Assembly (NCBI RefSeq): GCF_014199295.1
Contig: NZ_JACIJH010000004.1
Coordinates: 124,001-188,000 of the forward strand
Source: Sphingopyxis panaciterrulae
GTDB taxonomy: Bacteria > Pseudomonadota > Alphaproteobacteria > Sphingomonadales > Sphingomonadaceae
DNA length: 64,000 nucleotides
Direction of reading: 5' to 3'
Both the position numbers and the translations under genes were made by a program. This document shows, piece after piece, positions 16,304 through 25,359 of this stretch. The number at the start of each line of letters is the position of its first letter. Within the stretch, counting starts at the first letter, position 1. The notes under the pieces are model-generated. The model was not told where the DNA came from. It did not search any database and was given only the letters and a program-made list of their open reading frames with translations.

Positions 16304-16723
16304 ATGGATACGCCTCCTTTTGCGCTGCATGGCCTCGACCATATCGTGCTGCGCGTCGTCGACCTTGACCGGATGCGCAGCTTCTACAAGGAGGTTCTCG
16401 GCTGCACCGATGAGCGCGAGCAGCCGGAGATCGGCCTCTATCAGCTTCGCGCCGGTCACGCCCTGATCGATCTTATCACCATCGCGGGCAAGCTCGGCGC
16501 GATGGGCGGCGCAGCGCCGGGAACCGGGGGCCGCAACCTGGATCATTTCGCGCTCGCTCTCGACGGCTTCGACGACGCCGAGATCCGCGCCCATCTCGCC
16601 CGTCACGGCGTCGCGATCGAGCAGGCGGGTCCGCGCTATGGGGCCGAGGGCGAAGGTCCTTCGATCTACATCCGCGATCCGGAGGGCAATATCGTCGAAC
16701 TGAAGGGTCCCACCGGTGCCTGA
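16304..16723 (+). CDS. VOC family (glyoxalase-like) protein
   Basis: The product has 139 residues with paired beta-alpha-beta-beta-beta units: LDHIVLRVVDLDRMRSFYKEVLGC at the start and LDHFALALDGFDD in the second half. Likely metal ligands are H13, H82 and the glutamate in GNIVELKGP (about residue 132). It resembles glyoxalase/bleomycin resistance/dioxygenase superfamily members; substrate unknown. It starts 16 bases after the fusion gene with AACAGGAG just before the ATG, so both may share a transcript. Confidence 0.85.
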   Translation: MDTPPFALHGLDHIVLRVVDLDRMRSFYKEVLGCTDEREQPEIGLYQLRAGHALIDLITIAGKLGAMGGAAPGTGGRNLDHFALALDGFDDAEIRAHLARHGVAIEQAGPRYGAEGEGPSIYIRDPEGNIVELKGPTGA

Positions 16724-16802
16724 CCGGCCGCTCACGCATCCCCTTGCCACACTTTCCGTTTACGTTAAGGTCACCTTCAAATCCGCAACCGGAGAGTGAT
16801 TC

Positions 16803-17774
16803 ATGGCCCTTCCCGCGATCTTCGACCGCCTGCGCCTGCCCGTCATCGGCTCGCCGCTCTTCATCGTCTCCGGCCCCGAGCTCGTCATCGCGCAGTGCAA
16901 GGCGGGGATCGTCGGCAGCTTTCCCGCGCTCAACGCCCGCCCGCAGTCGCTGCTCGACGAATGGCTCCATCGCATCACCGAGGAACTCGCGGCGTGGGAT
17001 CGCGATAATCCCGACCGCCTCTCTGCGCCCTTCGCGGTCAACCAGATCGTTCATCGCTCGAACGACCGGCTCGAGGCCGACATCGCGACCTGCGAGAAAT
17101 GGAAGGTGCCGATCACCATCACCTCGCTCGGCGCGCGCGAGGAGCTCAATCAGGCGGTGCATAATTGGGGCGGCATTACGCTCCACGACGTCATCGATGA
17201 TCGCTTCGCGCGCAAGGCGGTCGAAAAGGGCGCCGACGGGCTGATCCCCGTCGCCACCGGCGCGGGCGGCCATGCGGGCACCCAGTCGCCCTTCGCACTG
17301 GTGCAGGAAATCCGCAGCTGGTTCGAGGGCACGGTCGCGCTGTCGGGCGCGATCGCGCATGGTCGCTCGATCCTCGCCGCGCAGGCGTGCGGCGCCGACC
17401 TCGCCTATATCGGCAGCGCCTTCATCGCGACCGCCGAAGCCAATGCCGACCAGGGCTACAAGGACGGCATCGTCGAAGGCCGCGCGGGTGATATCGTCTA
17501 TTCGAACCTGTTCACTGGGGTCCACGGCAACTATCTCCGCCAGTCGATCGTCGCGGCGGGCATGGACCCCGACAATCTGCCCGAAGGCGACCTCAAAACG
17601 ATGAACTTCGGTTCGGGCGGCAACACGAAGGCGAAGGCGTGGAAGGATATCTGGGGATCGGGCCAGGGCATCGGCTCGGTCTCGGGCGTTCGCCCGGTCA
17701 CCGAATTCGTCGCCGAACTCTCCGCGCAATATCGCGACGCATACCGCGCGCTGCAGGACAAATATATCGGCTAG
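16803..17774 (+). CDS. NAD(P)H-dependent flavin oxidoreductase (nitronate monooxygenase-like)
   Basis: This 323-residue TIM-barrel flavoprotein has the FMN-binding GAGGHAGTQSPFAL motif (about residues 155-168), with the histidine that serves as base in nitronate monooxygenases, and the phosphate-binding GADLAYIGSAFIAT. It begins LPVIGSPLFIVSGPELVIAQ, the usual start of the 2-nitropropane dioxygenase family. Actual activity may be NADH:quinone reduction or nitronate oxidation. CGGAGAG lies 9 bases before the ATG. The gene converges with the AHH gene (13 bases apart). Confidence 0.88.
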   Translation: MALPAIFDRLRLPVIGSPLFIVSGPELVIAQCKAGIVGSFPALNARPQSLLDEWLHRITEELAAWDRDNPDRLSAPFAVNQIVHRSNDRLEADIATCEKWKVPITITSLGAREELNQAVHNWGGITLHDVIDDRFARKAVEKGADGLIPVATGAGGHAGTQSPFALVQEIRSWFEGTVALSGAIAHGRSILAAQACGADLAYIGSAFIATAEANADQGYKDGIVEGRAGDIVYSNLFTGVHGNYLRQSIVAAGMDPDNLPEGDLKTMNFGSGGNTKAKAWKDIWGSGQGIGSVSGVRPVTEFVAELSAQYRDAYRALQDKYIG

Positions 17775-17787
17775 GCGCCGCGCCCAC

Positions 17788-18288
17788 CTATCCCCCGAAC
17801 AGCCGCTCGATCGCCTCGTCAAGATAAGGCCGGTCGGCGAACAGCCGCATCGGGTCGCGCCGGTTGAGCCAGAAGCCGAGCCGGTGCCGGTCGGTCAGTG
17901 CGCGCCGCGTCGCATCCTGCAGCAACCGGAGCCGCATCACCGCCGTCCCTCGCGCCGCGCGCGGGTCGGCCACCGCCTGCGCCGCAAAATGCGCGCGTAC
18001 GCATTCGACCCGCGCCGCGACCACATCGCTATAACCGTGATGCGGTCCACGGTGCAGCGCGTGGCCGCATTCGATCGCGGTGCGCTCGCACGCCGGCAGG
18101 ATCAGCCCGTTGAGCTCGAACCGCCGCAGCGCAAAGCCTTCGCCGCGCAATGCTTCGAACAGCACCGCCATCTGCGGCCGCTGGAGCAGGGCGATCGGGA
18201 TCAGATGATGGCGCTGATAACCGCGCGGTGCCCGCGCCGCGCCCAGCCAGCGTCGCCGGGTCGGCGCAGGCGGGCGGCCATCCGCCAT
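17788..18288 (-). CDS. AHH-type HNH/Endo VII nuclease-like protein
   Basis: The product has 166 residues. YQRHHLIPIALLQRP (about residues 24-38) has the paired histidines of the AHH group. The second motif, LPACERTAIECGHALHRGPHHGYSD, is followed by the usual helical end ( ...H-R-G-x-H-x-x-Y pattern). AHH domains are best known as toxin nucleases, but short standalone versions are widespread in sphingomonads and their role is not established. There is no signal peptide. The ATG overlaps the stop of the upstream gene by one base (TGATG), so the two are translated together. Confidence 0.7.
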   Translation of the reverse strand: MADGRPPAPTRRRWLGAARAPRGYQRHHLIPIALLQRPQMAVLFEALRGEGFALRRFELNGLILPACERTAIECGHALHRGPHHGYSDVVAARVECVRAHFAAQAVADPRAARGTAVMRLRLLQDATRRALTDRHRLGFWLNRRDPMRLFADRPYLDEAIERLFGG

Positions 18289-19109
18289 CAGCCCGCCCGC
18301 TCGAAGTCCACGCGCACCGCCGGCGGCGGCGCGCCATCGCCCTGCGGAGTCATCCGGACGCGCTCGCCTGCAAGCAGGCCGCCCACCGTCTGCTCCTCTC
18401 GAACCGAGCCGTTCAGCATCAGGTCGAGCGCCAGCCGCGCGAGCCGCTTGACCATGTCCGTCATCGTCCAGCCGGGCGGCACCGCCGCCTCCAGTTCCTG
18501 CCCCGCAAAGGCGGCGAGCCCGCGCGTCGCAACAACCTCTCCATCCGTGCTTTCGCGGCGGCGAAAGGCGATCAGATGCAGCACCGGCGGCATCCCGCTC
18601 GCCAGCATCTCCGCGACCGCGGCGCGGAACTGCGGCGCGTCGGACCACAGCCGCGCGGGCGACCAGAAAATGTGGCTCGCATCGAACAGGTCGATCAGCA
18701 GCACGACGAGTTTGAAGAACTCGCGCGTCGCCGCGGGATCGAGCATCGGCACGGCATCCGCCGCCGCCGGCGTCACGCGCCAGCATGTCCCGCCACCGGC
18801 CCAGTCGGGCGGCAGGTTCGTCGCCAGCGAGTTCGTTCCCCTGTCAGCGGGGTCCGCCGCCGTGAGTGTGGCGCCCCCCGGCACATCGATTGTTGCAGTC
18901 GTTCGGCCGAGGGCGAGTCGAAACGCGGCTGGCCCTTCCCCACCGATCCGCTGCGGCTGCAATCCCATGCGCCGCAAACCGATTTCCAGAAGATCGGGCG
19001 CGCCCGATCGCAGCGCCGAGCCGGTGATCAGCACATGCGGCTCCGGCCGCGGCGGGCTGGACGCTTCGCTGTCACCGGCGTTCATAGGCGTATCGACCTC
19101 TGCCCCCAC
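18288..19109 (-). CDS. unknown protein coupled to the AHH gene
   Basis: The product has up to 273 residues; ATG 19109 or the internal ATG at codon 9 may start it. There is no signal peptide. The middle (FFKLVVLLIDLFDASHIFWSP) and the segment TRGLAAFAGQELEAAVPPGW are reminiscent of DUF4261 proteins, where a region with G-x-E-L follows a tryptophan-rich stretch, but this is a weak resemblance by eye. It stops within the start codon of the AHH gene. A role as partner or immunity-like protein is only a guess from the coupling. Confidence 0.55.
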   Translation of the reverse strand: MGAEVDTPMNAGDSEASSPPRPEPHVLITGSALRSGAPDLLEIGLRRMGLQPQRIGGEGPAAFRLALGRTTATIDVPGGATLTAADPADRGTNSLATNLPPDWAGGGTCWRVTPAAADAVPMLDPAATREFFKLVVLLIDLFDASHIFWSPARLWSDAPQFRAAVAEMLASGMPPVLHLIAFRRRESTDGEVVATRGLAAFAGQELEAAVPPGWTMTDMVKRLARLALDLMLNGSVREEQTVGGLLAGERVRMTPQGDGAPPPAVRVDFERAG

Positions 19110-19197
19110 CCCGCTTGCATCGCAGGGCGGCGGGCAATGTTCAAACGCTAATTAGGTCCGAAACGGGGACTCCGCCCTCGCGCCTAGGGTCAGGCCC

Positions 19198-21156
19198 CTA
19201 GATCGCGACCTGGCTGCCCAGTTCGACGACGCGGTTCGTCGGCAGGCGGAAATATTCCATCGCGCTTTCCGAATTGCGCAGCATCCACGCGAACAGTTTC
19301 TCGCGCCAGATCGGCATCCCCGGCGATTTCGCGGCGATCAGCGTCTGGCGCGACAGGAAAAAGCTGGTTTCCAGCATCTTGAACTCGCCGCCGCAGCCGG
19401 TGACGCGCTTCAGCGCCGCGGGCACGTCGACCGGCTGCATGAAGCCGTAGTTCAGCACCAGCCGGTGGAACCCCTGTCCCAGATCGTCGAGCGCGCAATG
19501 ATCGACCTCGCGGACAAAGGGAACGTCGGCGATCTTGATCGTCAGCAGGATGATCCGCTCGTGCAGCACCTTGTTGTGCTTGAGATTGTGGAGCAGCGCG
19601 TGCGGCACGCCGTCGGCGCTCGACGTCATGAATACCGCCGTGCCCGGCACGCGCGTCGCGCTGTTCGCCGCGGATTTCACGAACACCGGGATCGGCATCG
19701 CGCCATCGGCCATCTGCTGCTGCATCAGCTTGCGCCCGCGCGACCAGGTAGTCAGCAGGGTGAAGATGGAAAGCCCGATCGCCAGCGGCACCCAGCCGCC
19801 ATCGGGCACCTTGATCAGATTCGCCCCGAAATAGGCAATGTCCACGACGAAGAACACCGCCAGCAACGACAGCGCCTTCCACGCCGGCCATTTCCACAGC
19901 GCGAACAGCACGACGCACATCAGGCAGGTGTCGATGAACATCGCCCCCGTCACCGCGATGCCATAGGCGGCGGCAAGATTGCTCGACGATCCGAAGAAGA
20001 GGACGAGCAGGATCACCATCACCATCAGCCCCCAATTGACCACCGGGATATAGATCTGCCCCTGCGCCGACGCGCTCGTATGATCGACGCGCAACCGCGG
20101 CATGAAGCCGAGCTGGATCGCCTGTTGGGTCAGCGAGAAGGCGCCCGAGATCACCGCCTGGCTCGCGATGATCGTCGCGAGGATCGCGAGCAGCACCACC
20201 GGAATCCGCCACGCATCGGGCATCATCAGGAAGAAGGGATCCTGGATGATCCCCAGCCGCGCGCCCATGTCGGCCTCGATCACCATCGCGCCCTGCCCCA
20301 TGTAATTGAGCATCAGCGCCGGCAGCACGAAGCACAGCCACGACAGCCCGATCGGCTTGCGGCCGAAATGCCCCATGTCGGCATAGAGCGCTTCGGCCCC
20401 CGTCACCGCGAGCACCACCGCGCCGAGCGCGATGAAGGCGGTGAAGCCGTCGAGATAGAAGAAGCGCAGCGCGTTGATCGGGTTGATCGTCGCGAGGATG
20501 ATCGACGGGTGATCGACGATGTGCAGCACGCCGAGCACCGCGAGCATCAGGAAATAACAGAGCATGATCGGCCCGAACAATGCCCCGACCCGCGCCGTCC
20601 CGTGCGATTGCAGCGCGAACAGTCCGATCAGGATCGCCAGCGCGATCGGCACGATATAGGGCTGGAACCCGGCGTGGACATAACTCAGGCCCTCGGTCGC
20701 CGAGAGCACCGACATCGCCGGGGTAATCATCGAATCGCCATAGAAGAGCGCGGTTGCGAAGACCCCCAGCAGCACGATGGGCCAGGTCCAGCGCGCGCCG
20801 CCCGACGAGCGGCTGATCAGCGCCAGCAGGGCCAGGCTGCCACCCTCGCCCTTGTTGTCGGCCTTCATGATGGTCAGCACATATTTGAAGGTGACGACCA
20901 GCATCATCGACCAGAAGACCAGGCTCAGCACGCCATATATATGCAGCCGGTCGGGGTCGATCGAATGATGCCCGGCAAAGGTTTCGCGAAAGGCGTAGAG
21001 CGGGCTGGTCCCGATGTCGCCGAACACCACGCCGACCGCGCCGACCGCAAGCTTCAGCTTGCCGTCGCCGTGATGCGCGTGGCCGGGATGGCCCGTGTCG
21101 GCGAGGGTCGCGGCGCTGTCCGCGCCGGCCGCCACCTGTTGCGACTCAGCAGTCAT
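19198..21156 (-). CDS. kup: potassium uptake protein, KUP/HAK/KT family
   Basis: The product has 652 residues. The N-terminal 440 residues carry about twelve membrane segments, starting [21 protein letters not shown], the signature of the Kup family, with [19 protein letters not shown] and [25 protein letters not shown] further on. The C-terminal 200 residues are a soluble cytoplasmic domain ([26 protein letters not shown]). It imports K+ with protons. It lies 46 bases after ccmI on the same strand and may be read from the ccm transcript. A CTAGGG/CCCTAG hairpin (19184-19201) overlaps the stop codon. Confidence 0.95.
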   Translation of the reverse strand: MTAESQQVAAGADSAATLADTGHPGHAHHGDGKLKLAVGAVGVVFGDIGTSPLYAFRETFAGHHSIDPDRLHIYGVLSLVFWSMMLVVTFKYVLTIMKADNKGEGGSLALLALISRSSGGARWTWPIVLLGVFATALFYGDSMITPAMSVLSATEGLSYVHAGFQPYIVPIALAILIGLFALQSHGTARVGALFGPIMLCYFLMLAVLGVLHIVDHPSIILATINPINALRFFYLDGFTAFIALGAVVLAVTGAEALYADMGHFGRKPIGLSWLCFVLPALMLNYMGQGAMVIEADMGARLGIIQDPFFLMMPDAWRIPVVLLAILATIIASQAVISGAFSLTQQAIQLGFMPRLRVDHTSASAQGQIYIPVVNWGLMVMVILLVLFFGSSSNLAAAYGIAVTGAMFIDTCLMCVVLFALWKWPAWKALSLLAVFFVVDIAYFGANLIKVPDGGWVPLAIGLSIFTLLTTWSRGRKLMQQQMADGAMPIPVFVKSAANSATRVPGTAVFMTSSADGVPHALLHNLKHNKVLHERIILLTIKIADVPFVREVDHCALDDLGQGFHRLVLNYGFMQPVDVPAALKRVTGCGGEFKMLETSFFLSRQTLIAAKSPGMPIWREKLFAWMLRNSESAMEYFRLPTNRVVELGSQVAI

Positions 21157-21202
21157 GGCGCCGCCCTTTAGACGAGCCCGCGCAAATAGAATAGTGTCCG
21201 TT

Positions 21203-21853
21203 TCACGGCCCCGCCGGCGTCTCGGCGGGCAGCGCCGGGCCCATCGCCTGACGAAGCTGCGCGAGCCGCATTTCGAGATCGGCGCGCCACGGCGCGTCGG
21301 CCGGGCTGCGCGCGAGCAGGTCGCTCCACACCGCCTCCGCGCCCTTCAGGTCGCCGCTCTGCGCCATGGCGAGGCCGGCGAAGAAGGGCGGCGCCGGATG
21401 CGCGGGATCGCGTTTCGCCGCCTCGTCGAAGGCGAGCGCCGCGGCCGGCGACATCACCCCGCCGCCATGCGCGACGAGGGCATTGCCCAGCGCGACCCAC
21501 AGATCGACATTGTCGGGATTGCTCTCCAGTCCCTTTTCCAGCGTCTGCGCCGCCAGCGCGGTCTTGCCGGTGCGCGCGAAACCGTCCGACATCGCCAGCC
21601 ACTGCGCCGCCGGGCCGAATCGGTCGGCCATGCCCTGTCGCGTGTCGGTCAACGCTTCGCCGAAGCTCTCGGGCGCGCCTTCCTTCGCCACCGGATGCCC
21701 CGGCAGCGCCGGACTGCCTTGCAGCGCATAGCCCGCGATGCCGAGCATGATCGCCGCCCCGGCGAGCGGGCGCGCCGTCTTGGGCGGCCGGCCGATCCAG
21801 ACGATGCCCCCCCAGGTCAACGCCGCAGCGAGCAGGATCCACGCCCAGATCAT
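21203..21853 (-). CDS. ccmI: cytochrome c biogenesis TPR protein CcmI-like
   Basis: The product has 216 residues. Two membrane segments at the N-terminus ([20 protein letters not shown] and [16 protein letters not shown]) are followed by TPR helices ([49 protein letters not shown]). It fits the CcmI/NrfG role of holding apocytochrome c for haem ligation by CcmFH. The ATG overlaps the ccmH stop (ATGA), which fixes the start. It is shorter than the large CcmI of many alphaproteobacteria. Confidence 0.88.
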   Translation of the reverse strand: MIWAWILLAAALTWGGIVWIGRPPKTARPLAGAAIMLGIAGYALQGSPALPGHPVAKEGAPESFGEALTDTRQGMADRFGPAAQWLAMSDGFARTGKTALAAQTLEKGLESNPDNVDLWVALGNALVAHGGGVMSPAAALAFDEAAKRDPAHPAPPFFAGLAMAQSGDLKGAEAVWSDLLARSPADAPWRADLEMRLAQLRQAMGPALPAETPAGP

Positions 21854-22275
21854 GGCTCTTCCTCCCGGTTCGCGCCGCGCAGCCGCCCAAAGGCAAGCCA
21901 CAGGCCGATGGCGAGGAACAAAAGCGGCGCCAGCCAAAGCAGCGCCGTGGCGCGATCGAACGGCGGGTCGTAGCTCACCCAGTTTCCGTAACGCGCGACG
22001 AGCCATTTGCGGATCGCGTCGGGGCTCTCGCCGGCCGCGACCTTGCTTCGCACCTCGTGCCGCATGTCGCCAGCAAGCGGCGCGTCGCTATCGGCGATCG
22101 ACTGGCCCTGACAGACCAGACAGCGCAGCGTCTCCATCAGCGCCTTCGCCTTCGCTTCCTTCGCGGGATCGGCGAGTTGCTGATAGGCATAGGGCGCCGG
22201 CGGCAATCGATCCTGCGCGGCGACCGGCGCCATGAACAGCGTCAACATCGCCGCGACCAGCAACCGCGCGCTCAC
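21850..22275 (-). CDS. ccmH: cytochrome c-type biogenesis protein CcmH
   Basis: The product has 141 residues starting from GTG at 22275, which overlaps the ccmG stop (GTGA). A signal peptide of about 20 residues is followed by the redox motif LRCLVCQGQSI with C52 and C55, then AGDMRHEVRSKVAAGES, the usual CcmH three-helix domain. A C-terminal membrane anchor (ALLWLAPLLFLAIGLWLAF) completes it. It reduces the disulfide of apocytochrome c in the periplasm before haem attachment, working with CcmG and CcmF. Confidence 0.95.
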   Translation of the reverse strand: MSARLLVAAMLTLFMAPVAAQDRLPPAPYAYQQLADPAKEAKAKALMETLRCLVCQGQSIADSDAPLAGDMRHEVRSKVAAGESPDAIRKWLVARYGNWVSYDPPFDRATALLWLAPLLFLAIGLWLAFGRLRGANREEEP

Positions 22276-22802
22276 TTCATCGCCTCCAGCCGGGCGATGA
22301 TCCCCGGCACGTCGTCGGCCAGGATCACACCCTGAATCTGCTCGCGGATGATCCCCTTGCCGTCGATCAGAAAGGTTTCGGGCACCCCCGACGACCCCAG
22401 CGCAATCTGGACGCTGCTCTGCACGTCCGATCCGATGCGGTCGAAGGGATTGCCGTTCTCGCGCAGGAAGGCCGCGACATCGTCGGGCCGGTCGCGGATA
22501 GCGATGCCGTCGATCGGCACGCCGGCCGCCTTGAGTGCCTCGAGCTGCGGTGCCTCGGCGCGGCACGGGATGCACCAGCTCGCGAAGACATTGACCAGCC
22601 GGGGCCGCCCATCGGCCAAGTCGCTGCTCTTCAGCCCCGCCACCCCGGCGGTCGCGGGCGGCAGGTCGAACAGCGGCATCGGCTTGTCGATCCATTGCGA
22701 TTCGATCAGCCGGTCGTCGGGAACGCTCAGCCGATAGAGGAAAGCGCCGAATAGCAGCGCCATGATCGCCAGCGGCGCGAACAATATCCAGCGGCGCTTC
22801 AT
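22272..22802 (-). CDS. ccmG: periplasmic thiol:disulfide oxidoreductase CcmG/DsbE
   Basis: The product has 176 residues: an N-terminal membrane anchor (ILFAPLAIMALLFGAFLY) and a thioredoxin domain with active site WCIPC (C77 and C80), and the cis-proline loop SSGVPETFLIDGKG. It keeps CcmH and apocytochrome c thiols reduced. The ATG overlaps the ccmF stop by four bases (ATGA). Confidence 0.96.
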   Translation of the reverse strand: MKRRWILFAPLAIMALLFGAFLYRLSVPDDRLIESQWIDKPMPLFDLPPATAGVAGLKSSDLADGRPRLVNVFASWCIPCRAEAPQLEALKAAGVPIDGIAIRDRPDDVAAFLRENGNPFDRIGSDVQSSVQIALGSSGVPETFLIDGKGIIREQIQGVILADDVPGIIARLEAMK

Positions 22803-24769
22803 GGCGCAAACCTCATCTGTGCCTTGCGCGCCCGGCGCGCGCGCCAGATCGCGAGCAGTTGCGCGCGTCCGAGCAGCGCCAACGTCCCGCCCATCGCAAT
22901 CAACGCCCCGCCGAGCCATATCCACCACACCAGCGGCTTCCACCACAGCCGCAACTGGTAGCGGTCGGCCGACCCGTCCGCCGACGGCACCGGCTGTCCG
23001 AGCACGGCATAGAGCTGTCCGCCCGGCCGCGTCAGCAACGCCGCCTCGTTGGTCTCGGTCGGCGCCCCGCCCATCAATCCGGGAAAGGTTCGCGCCGCGG
23101 GGTGCAGGATGAAGCTTGACCCCGAAGGCGTCGTCGCGACCAGAGTCGCGCGCACCGCGGTGTAGTTCGGCCCCGCGACCGGCTCGACGCGCGCGAACTT
23201 CACCGTGAAGTCGGCGACCTTCACCGTCTCGCCCGGCGCCGCGGCGACCAGCCTTTCCTTGATGAAGGCGCTCTCTGCCGCCATCCCGGCGAGCGCGACC
23301 GCCACCCCGAAATGCGCGATCACCATCCCCCAGGTCGGCAACGGCACCCGGCGCAGCTTGCGCTTCCACAGCGGCGCGAGGCTCGCGACCGCGACGACCG
23401 CCGCGACCGTCATGCCGAGCAGCGGCAGGATACCGATCGGCCCGCCGAACAGGATAAGCCCGAACAGCACCGTCGCGCCCGCAAGCAGCGCCAGCGGCAG
23501 CCGTGCCCACAGCGTCCGGCCGTCGTCACGCCGCCAGCGCAGCAGCGGCCCCGCGACCATCACCAGGCACAGGATCAGCGCCAGCGGCCCCGCGACCTTG
23601 TTGTAATAGGGCGGCCCGACCGAAATCTTCTCCCCCATCGCTTCGGCGACGATCGGATAGAGGGTGCCGAGCAGCACCAGCGCGAGGATCGTCGTCAACA
23701 GCAGATTGTTGATGACCAGCGACCCCTCGCGGCTGAGGAGCGCGAACTGCTTGCCCTCGGCAACCGCCGAGGCGCGAAAGGCGAAAAGCGTCAGCGCCCC
23801 GCCGATATAGACGAGCATCAGCACGAGCAGAAAGGTCCCGCGCTCGGGATCGACCGCGAAGCTGTGGACGCTCGTCAGCAGCCCCGACCGCACGATGAAG
23901 GTGCCGACCATCGACATCGAAAAACCGATCACCGCGAGCATGACCGTCCAGGCACGCAACGCGTTGCGCGTCGCCGTCACCGCGACCGAATGGAGCAGCG
24001 CGGCGCCCGCTAGCCACGGCACCAGCGACACATTCTCGACCGGGTCCCAGAACCACCAGCCGCCCCAGCCGAGCTCATAATAGGCCCAATAGCTGCCCGC
24101 GGTGATGCCCAGCGTCAGGAATATCCAGCTTCCGAGCACCCACGGCCGCATCGCGCGCGCGAAGGCCGGCCCGATCTCCCGCGTTACCAGCGCGCCGACC
24201 GCGAAGCTGAACGCGACCGACAGCCCGACATAGCCGATGTAGAGCGTCGGCGGGTGAAAGGCGAGGCCGGGGTCCTGGAGCAGCGGATTGAGCCCCTGCC
24301 CGTCGGGCGGCGCGATGGGTAGCCGCTTGAACGGGTTGGACGAAAAGAGCAGGAAGGCGAAAAAGCCCAGGCTGAGCGCCGCCTGCGCCGCGAGGGTCGC
24401 GATCAGCGTATCGGCGCGCAGCCGTTTCTCGAACAGCGCGACCAGCCCCCCCGACAGGCCGAGGATGGTCAGCCACAGCAGCATCGATCCTTCGTGATTG
24501 CCCCACGCCCCCGCGACCTTGAACAGCATCGGCTTCAGGCTGTGGCTGTTGCGCGCGACCAGCTCGACCGACATGTCGGAGCGCACGAAGAGCGCGATCA
24601 GCAGGGCAAAGGCGGCCGCGGTCAGCACCCCCTGCGCGACGCTCGCCGGGCGTACCAGCCCCGCCACATCCTTCGGCCCGCCGCGCAGCACGACGATTCC
24701 CGCGATCAGCGACAGGCAGGCGAGCGCCGCCGCGATCCAGAGCAGCGCAAGGCCGAGCTCGGCGATCAT
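22799..24769 (-). CDS. ccmF: haem lyase CcmF
   Basis: This 656-residue polytopic membrane protein has the tryptophan-rich haem-binding WWD segment (GWGGWWFWDPVENVSLVPWL) and conserved GAWGNHEGSMLLWL and LLQDPGLAFHPPTLYIGY, all standard CcmF landmarks. About 14-15 membrane segments are visible. It ligates haem from holo-CcmE to apocytochrome c together with CcmH and CcmI. ATG 24769 overlaps the end of ccmE by four bases. Confidence 0.97.
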   Translation of the reverse strand: MIAELGLALLWIAAALACLSLIAGIVVLRGGPKDVAGLVRPASVAQGVLTAAAFALLIALFVRSDMSVELVARNSHSLKPMLFKVAGAWGNHEGSMLLWLTILGLSGGLVALFEKRLRADTLIATLAAQAALSLGFFAFLLFSSNPFKRLPIAPPDGQGLNPLLQDPGLAFHPPTLYIGYVGLSVAFSFAVGALVTREIGPAFARAMRPWVLGSWIFLTLGITAGSYWAYYELGWGGWWFWDPVENVSLVPWLAGAALLHSVAVTATRNALRAWTVMLAVIGFSMSMVGTFIVRSGLLTSVHSFAVDPERGTFLLVLMLVYIGGALTLFAFRASAVAEGKQFALLSREGSLVINNLLLTTILALVLLGTLYPIVAEAMGEKISVGPPYYNKVAGPLALILCLVMVAGPLLRWRRDDGRTLWARLPLALLAGATVLFGLILFGGPIGILPLLGMTVAAVVAVASLAPLWKRKLRRVPLPTWGMVIAHFGVAVALAGMAAESAFIKERLVAAAPGETVKVADFTVKFARVEPVAGPNYTAVRATLVATTPSGSSFILHPAARTFPGLMGGAPTETNEAALLTRPGGQLYAVLGQPVPSADGSADRYQLRLWWKPLVWWIWLGGALIAMGGTLALLGRAQLLAIWRARRARKAQMRFAP

Positions 24770-25203
24770 CCCGCTGTCGCCGCCTTCATGTCCGTGGGCA
24801 TCTCTCCCATCTGTGGCGGCATATAGCGCTCGTCATGCTTGGCGAGGATGCGGTCGGCGGCGAAGACGCCATCGGCGCGCATCCGTCCGTCGGCGACCAT
24901 CCCCGCCTTTTCCGCGAACAGGTCGGGGACGATGCCGGTGAACTCGACCGGGATCGACGCCTCGCCGTCGGTCGCGACGAAGCGGATCGTCACCCCGTCG
25001 GCCAGATGCCGGATACTGCCCTCGGCGACCATGCCGCCCAGCCGCATCGCTTCGCCCGGCGTCGCCTTGCCGCCGGCAACCTCGGCAGGGGTGCGGAAAT
25101 AGGCGGCCTCGTCGCGCAGCGCGCTGGCGCCCAGCACGCCCGCGCCGGCCACGCCCGCCAGCGCGACGATGGCCAGGATCAGCCGTTGATGCTTGGGTTT
25201 CAT
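24766..25203 (-). CDS. ccmE: haem chaperone CcmE
   Basis: The product has 145 residues with an N-terminal membrane anchor (LILAIVALAGVAGAGVLGAS) and an OB-fold periplasmic domain. The covalent haem-binding histidine is H123 in LAKHDERYMPP, with Y127 as the haem-iron ligand, both in the expected motif. It accepts haem from the CcmC complex and carries it to CcmF. ATG 25203 overlaps the ccmD stop. Confidence 0.96.
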   Translation of the reverse strand: MKPKHQRLILAIVALAGVAGAGVLGASALRDEAAYFRTPAEVAGGKATPGEAMRLGGMVAEGSIRHLADGVTIRFVATDGEASIPVEFTGIVPDLFAEKAGMVADGRMRADGVFAADRILAKHDERYMPPQMGEMPTDMKAATAG

Positions 25204-25355
25204 TTGCGGTCCCTCCGCAGCGCGTCGCTGCGCGTTTCGGCCCGGCGCATCGCGCGCCAGCTATGCCACAGCACCGCGCCGGTCAACAGCACGGTCAGCG
25301 CGTAGGCCGCCGCGACATAGGCCCATTGGCCGCCCCCGCTTATGACCCCCGTCAC
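25200..25355 (-). CDS. ccmD: small membrane protein CcmD
   Basis: The product has 51 residues if GTG 25355 is the start, 4 bases after the ccmC stop. One membrane segment (YVAAAYALTVLLTGAVLWHSW) is preceded by the GGGQWAYV motif and followed by a basic tail, the standard CcmD shape. It is needed for release of holo-CcmE from the CcmABC complex. A longer frame upstream overlaps ccmC and has no CcmD character. Confidence 0.88.
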   Translation of the reverse strand: MTGVISGGGQWAYVAAAYALTVLLTGAVLWHSWRAMRRAETRSDALRRDRK

Positions 25356-25359
25356 GGTC

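Noticed and set aside
16758..16785. GTTTACGTTAAGG upstream of the flavin oxidoreductase, like a LiuR/PsrA operator
   Set aside because: Only one half resembles the TTTACGT pattern and no symmetric partner is present.
19184..19201. CTAGGG/CCCTAG hairpin at the kup stop codon as a terminator
   Set aside because: The stem is only six base pairs, overlaps the stop codon and has no U-tract; I keep it as a remark in the kup entry.
19465..21171. 568-codon open frame antisense to kup
   Set aside because: Kup is full length; the antisense translation is mostly Arg, His, Gln and Asp, a reading-frame artefact.
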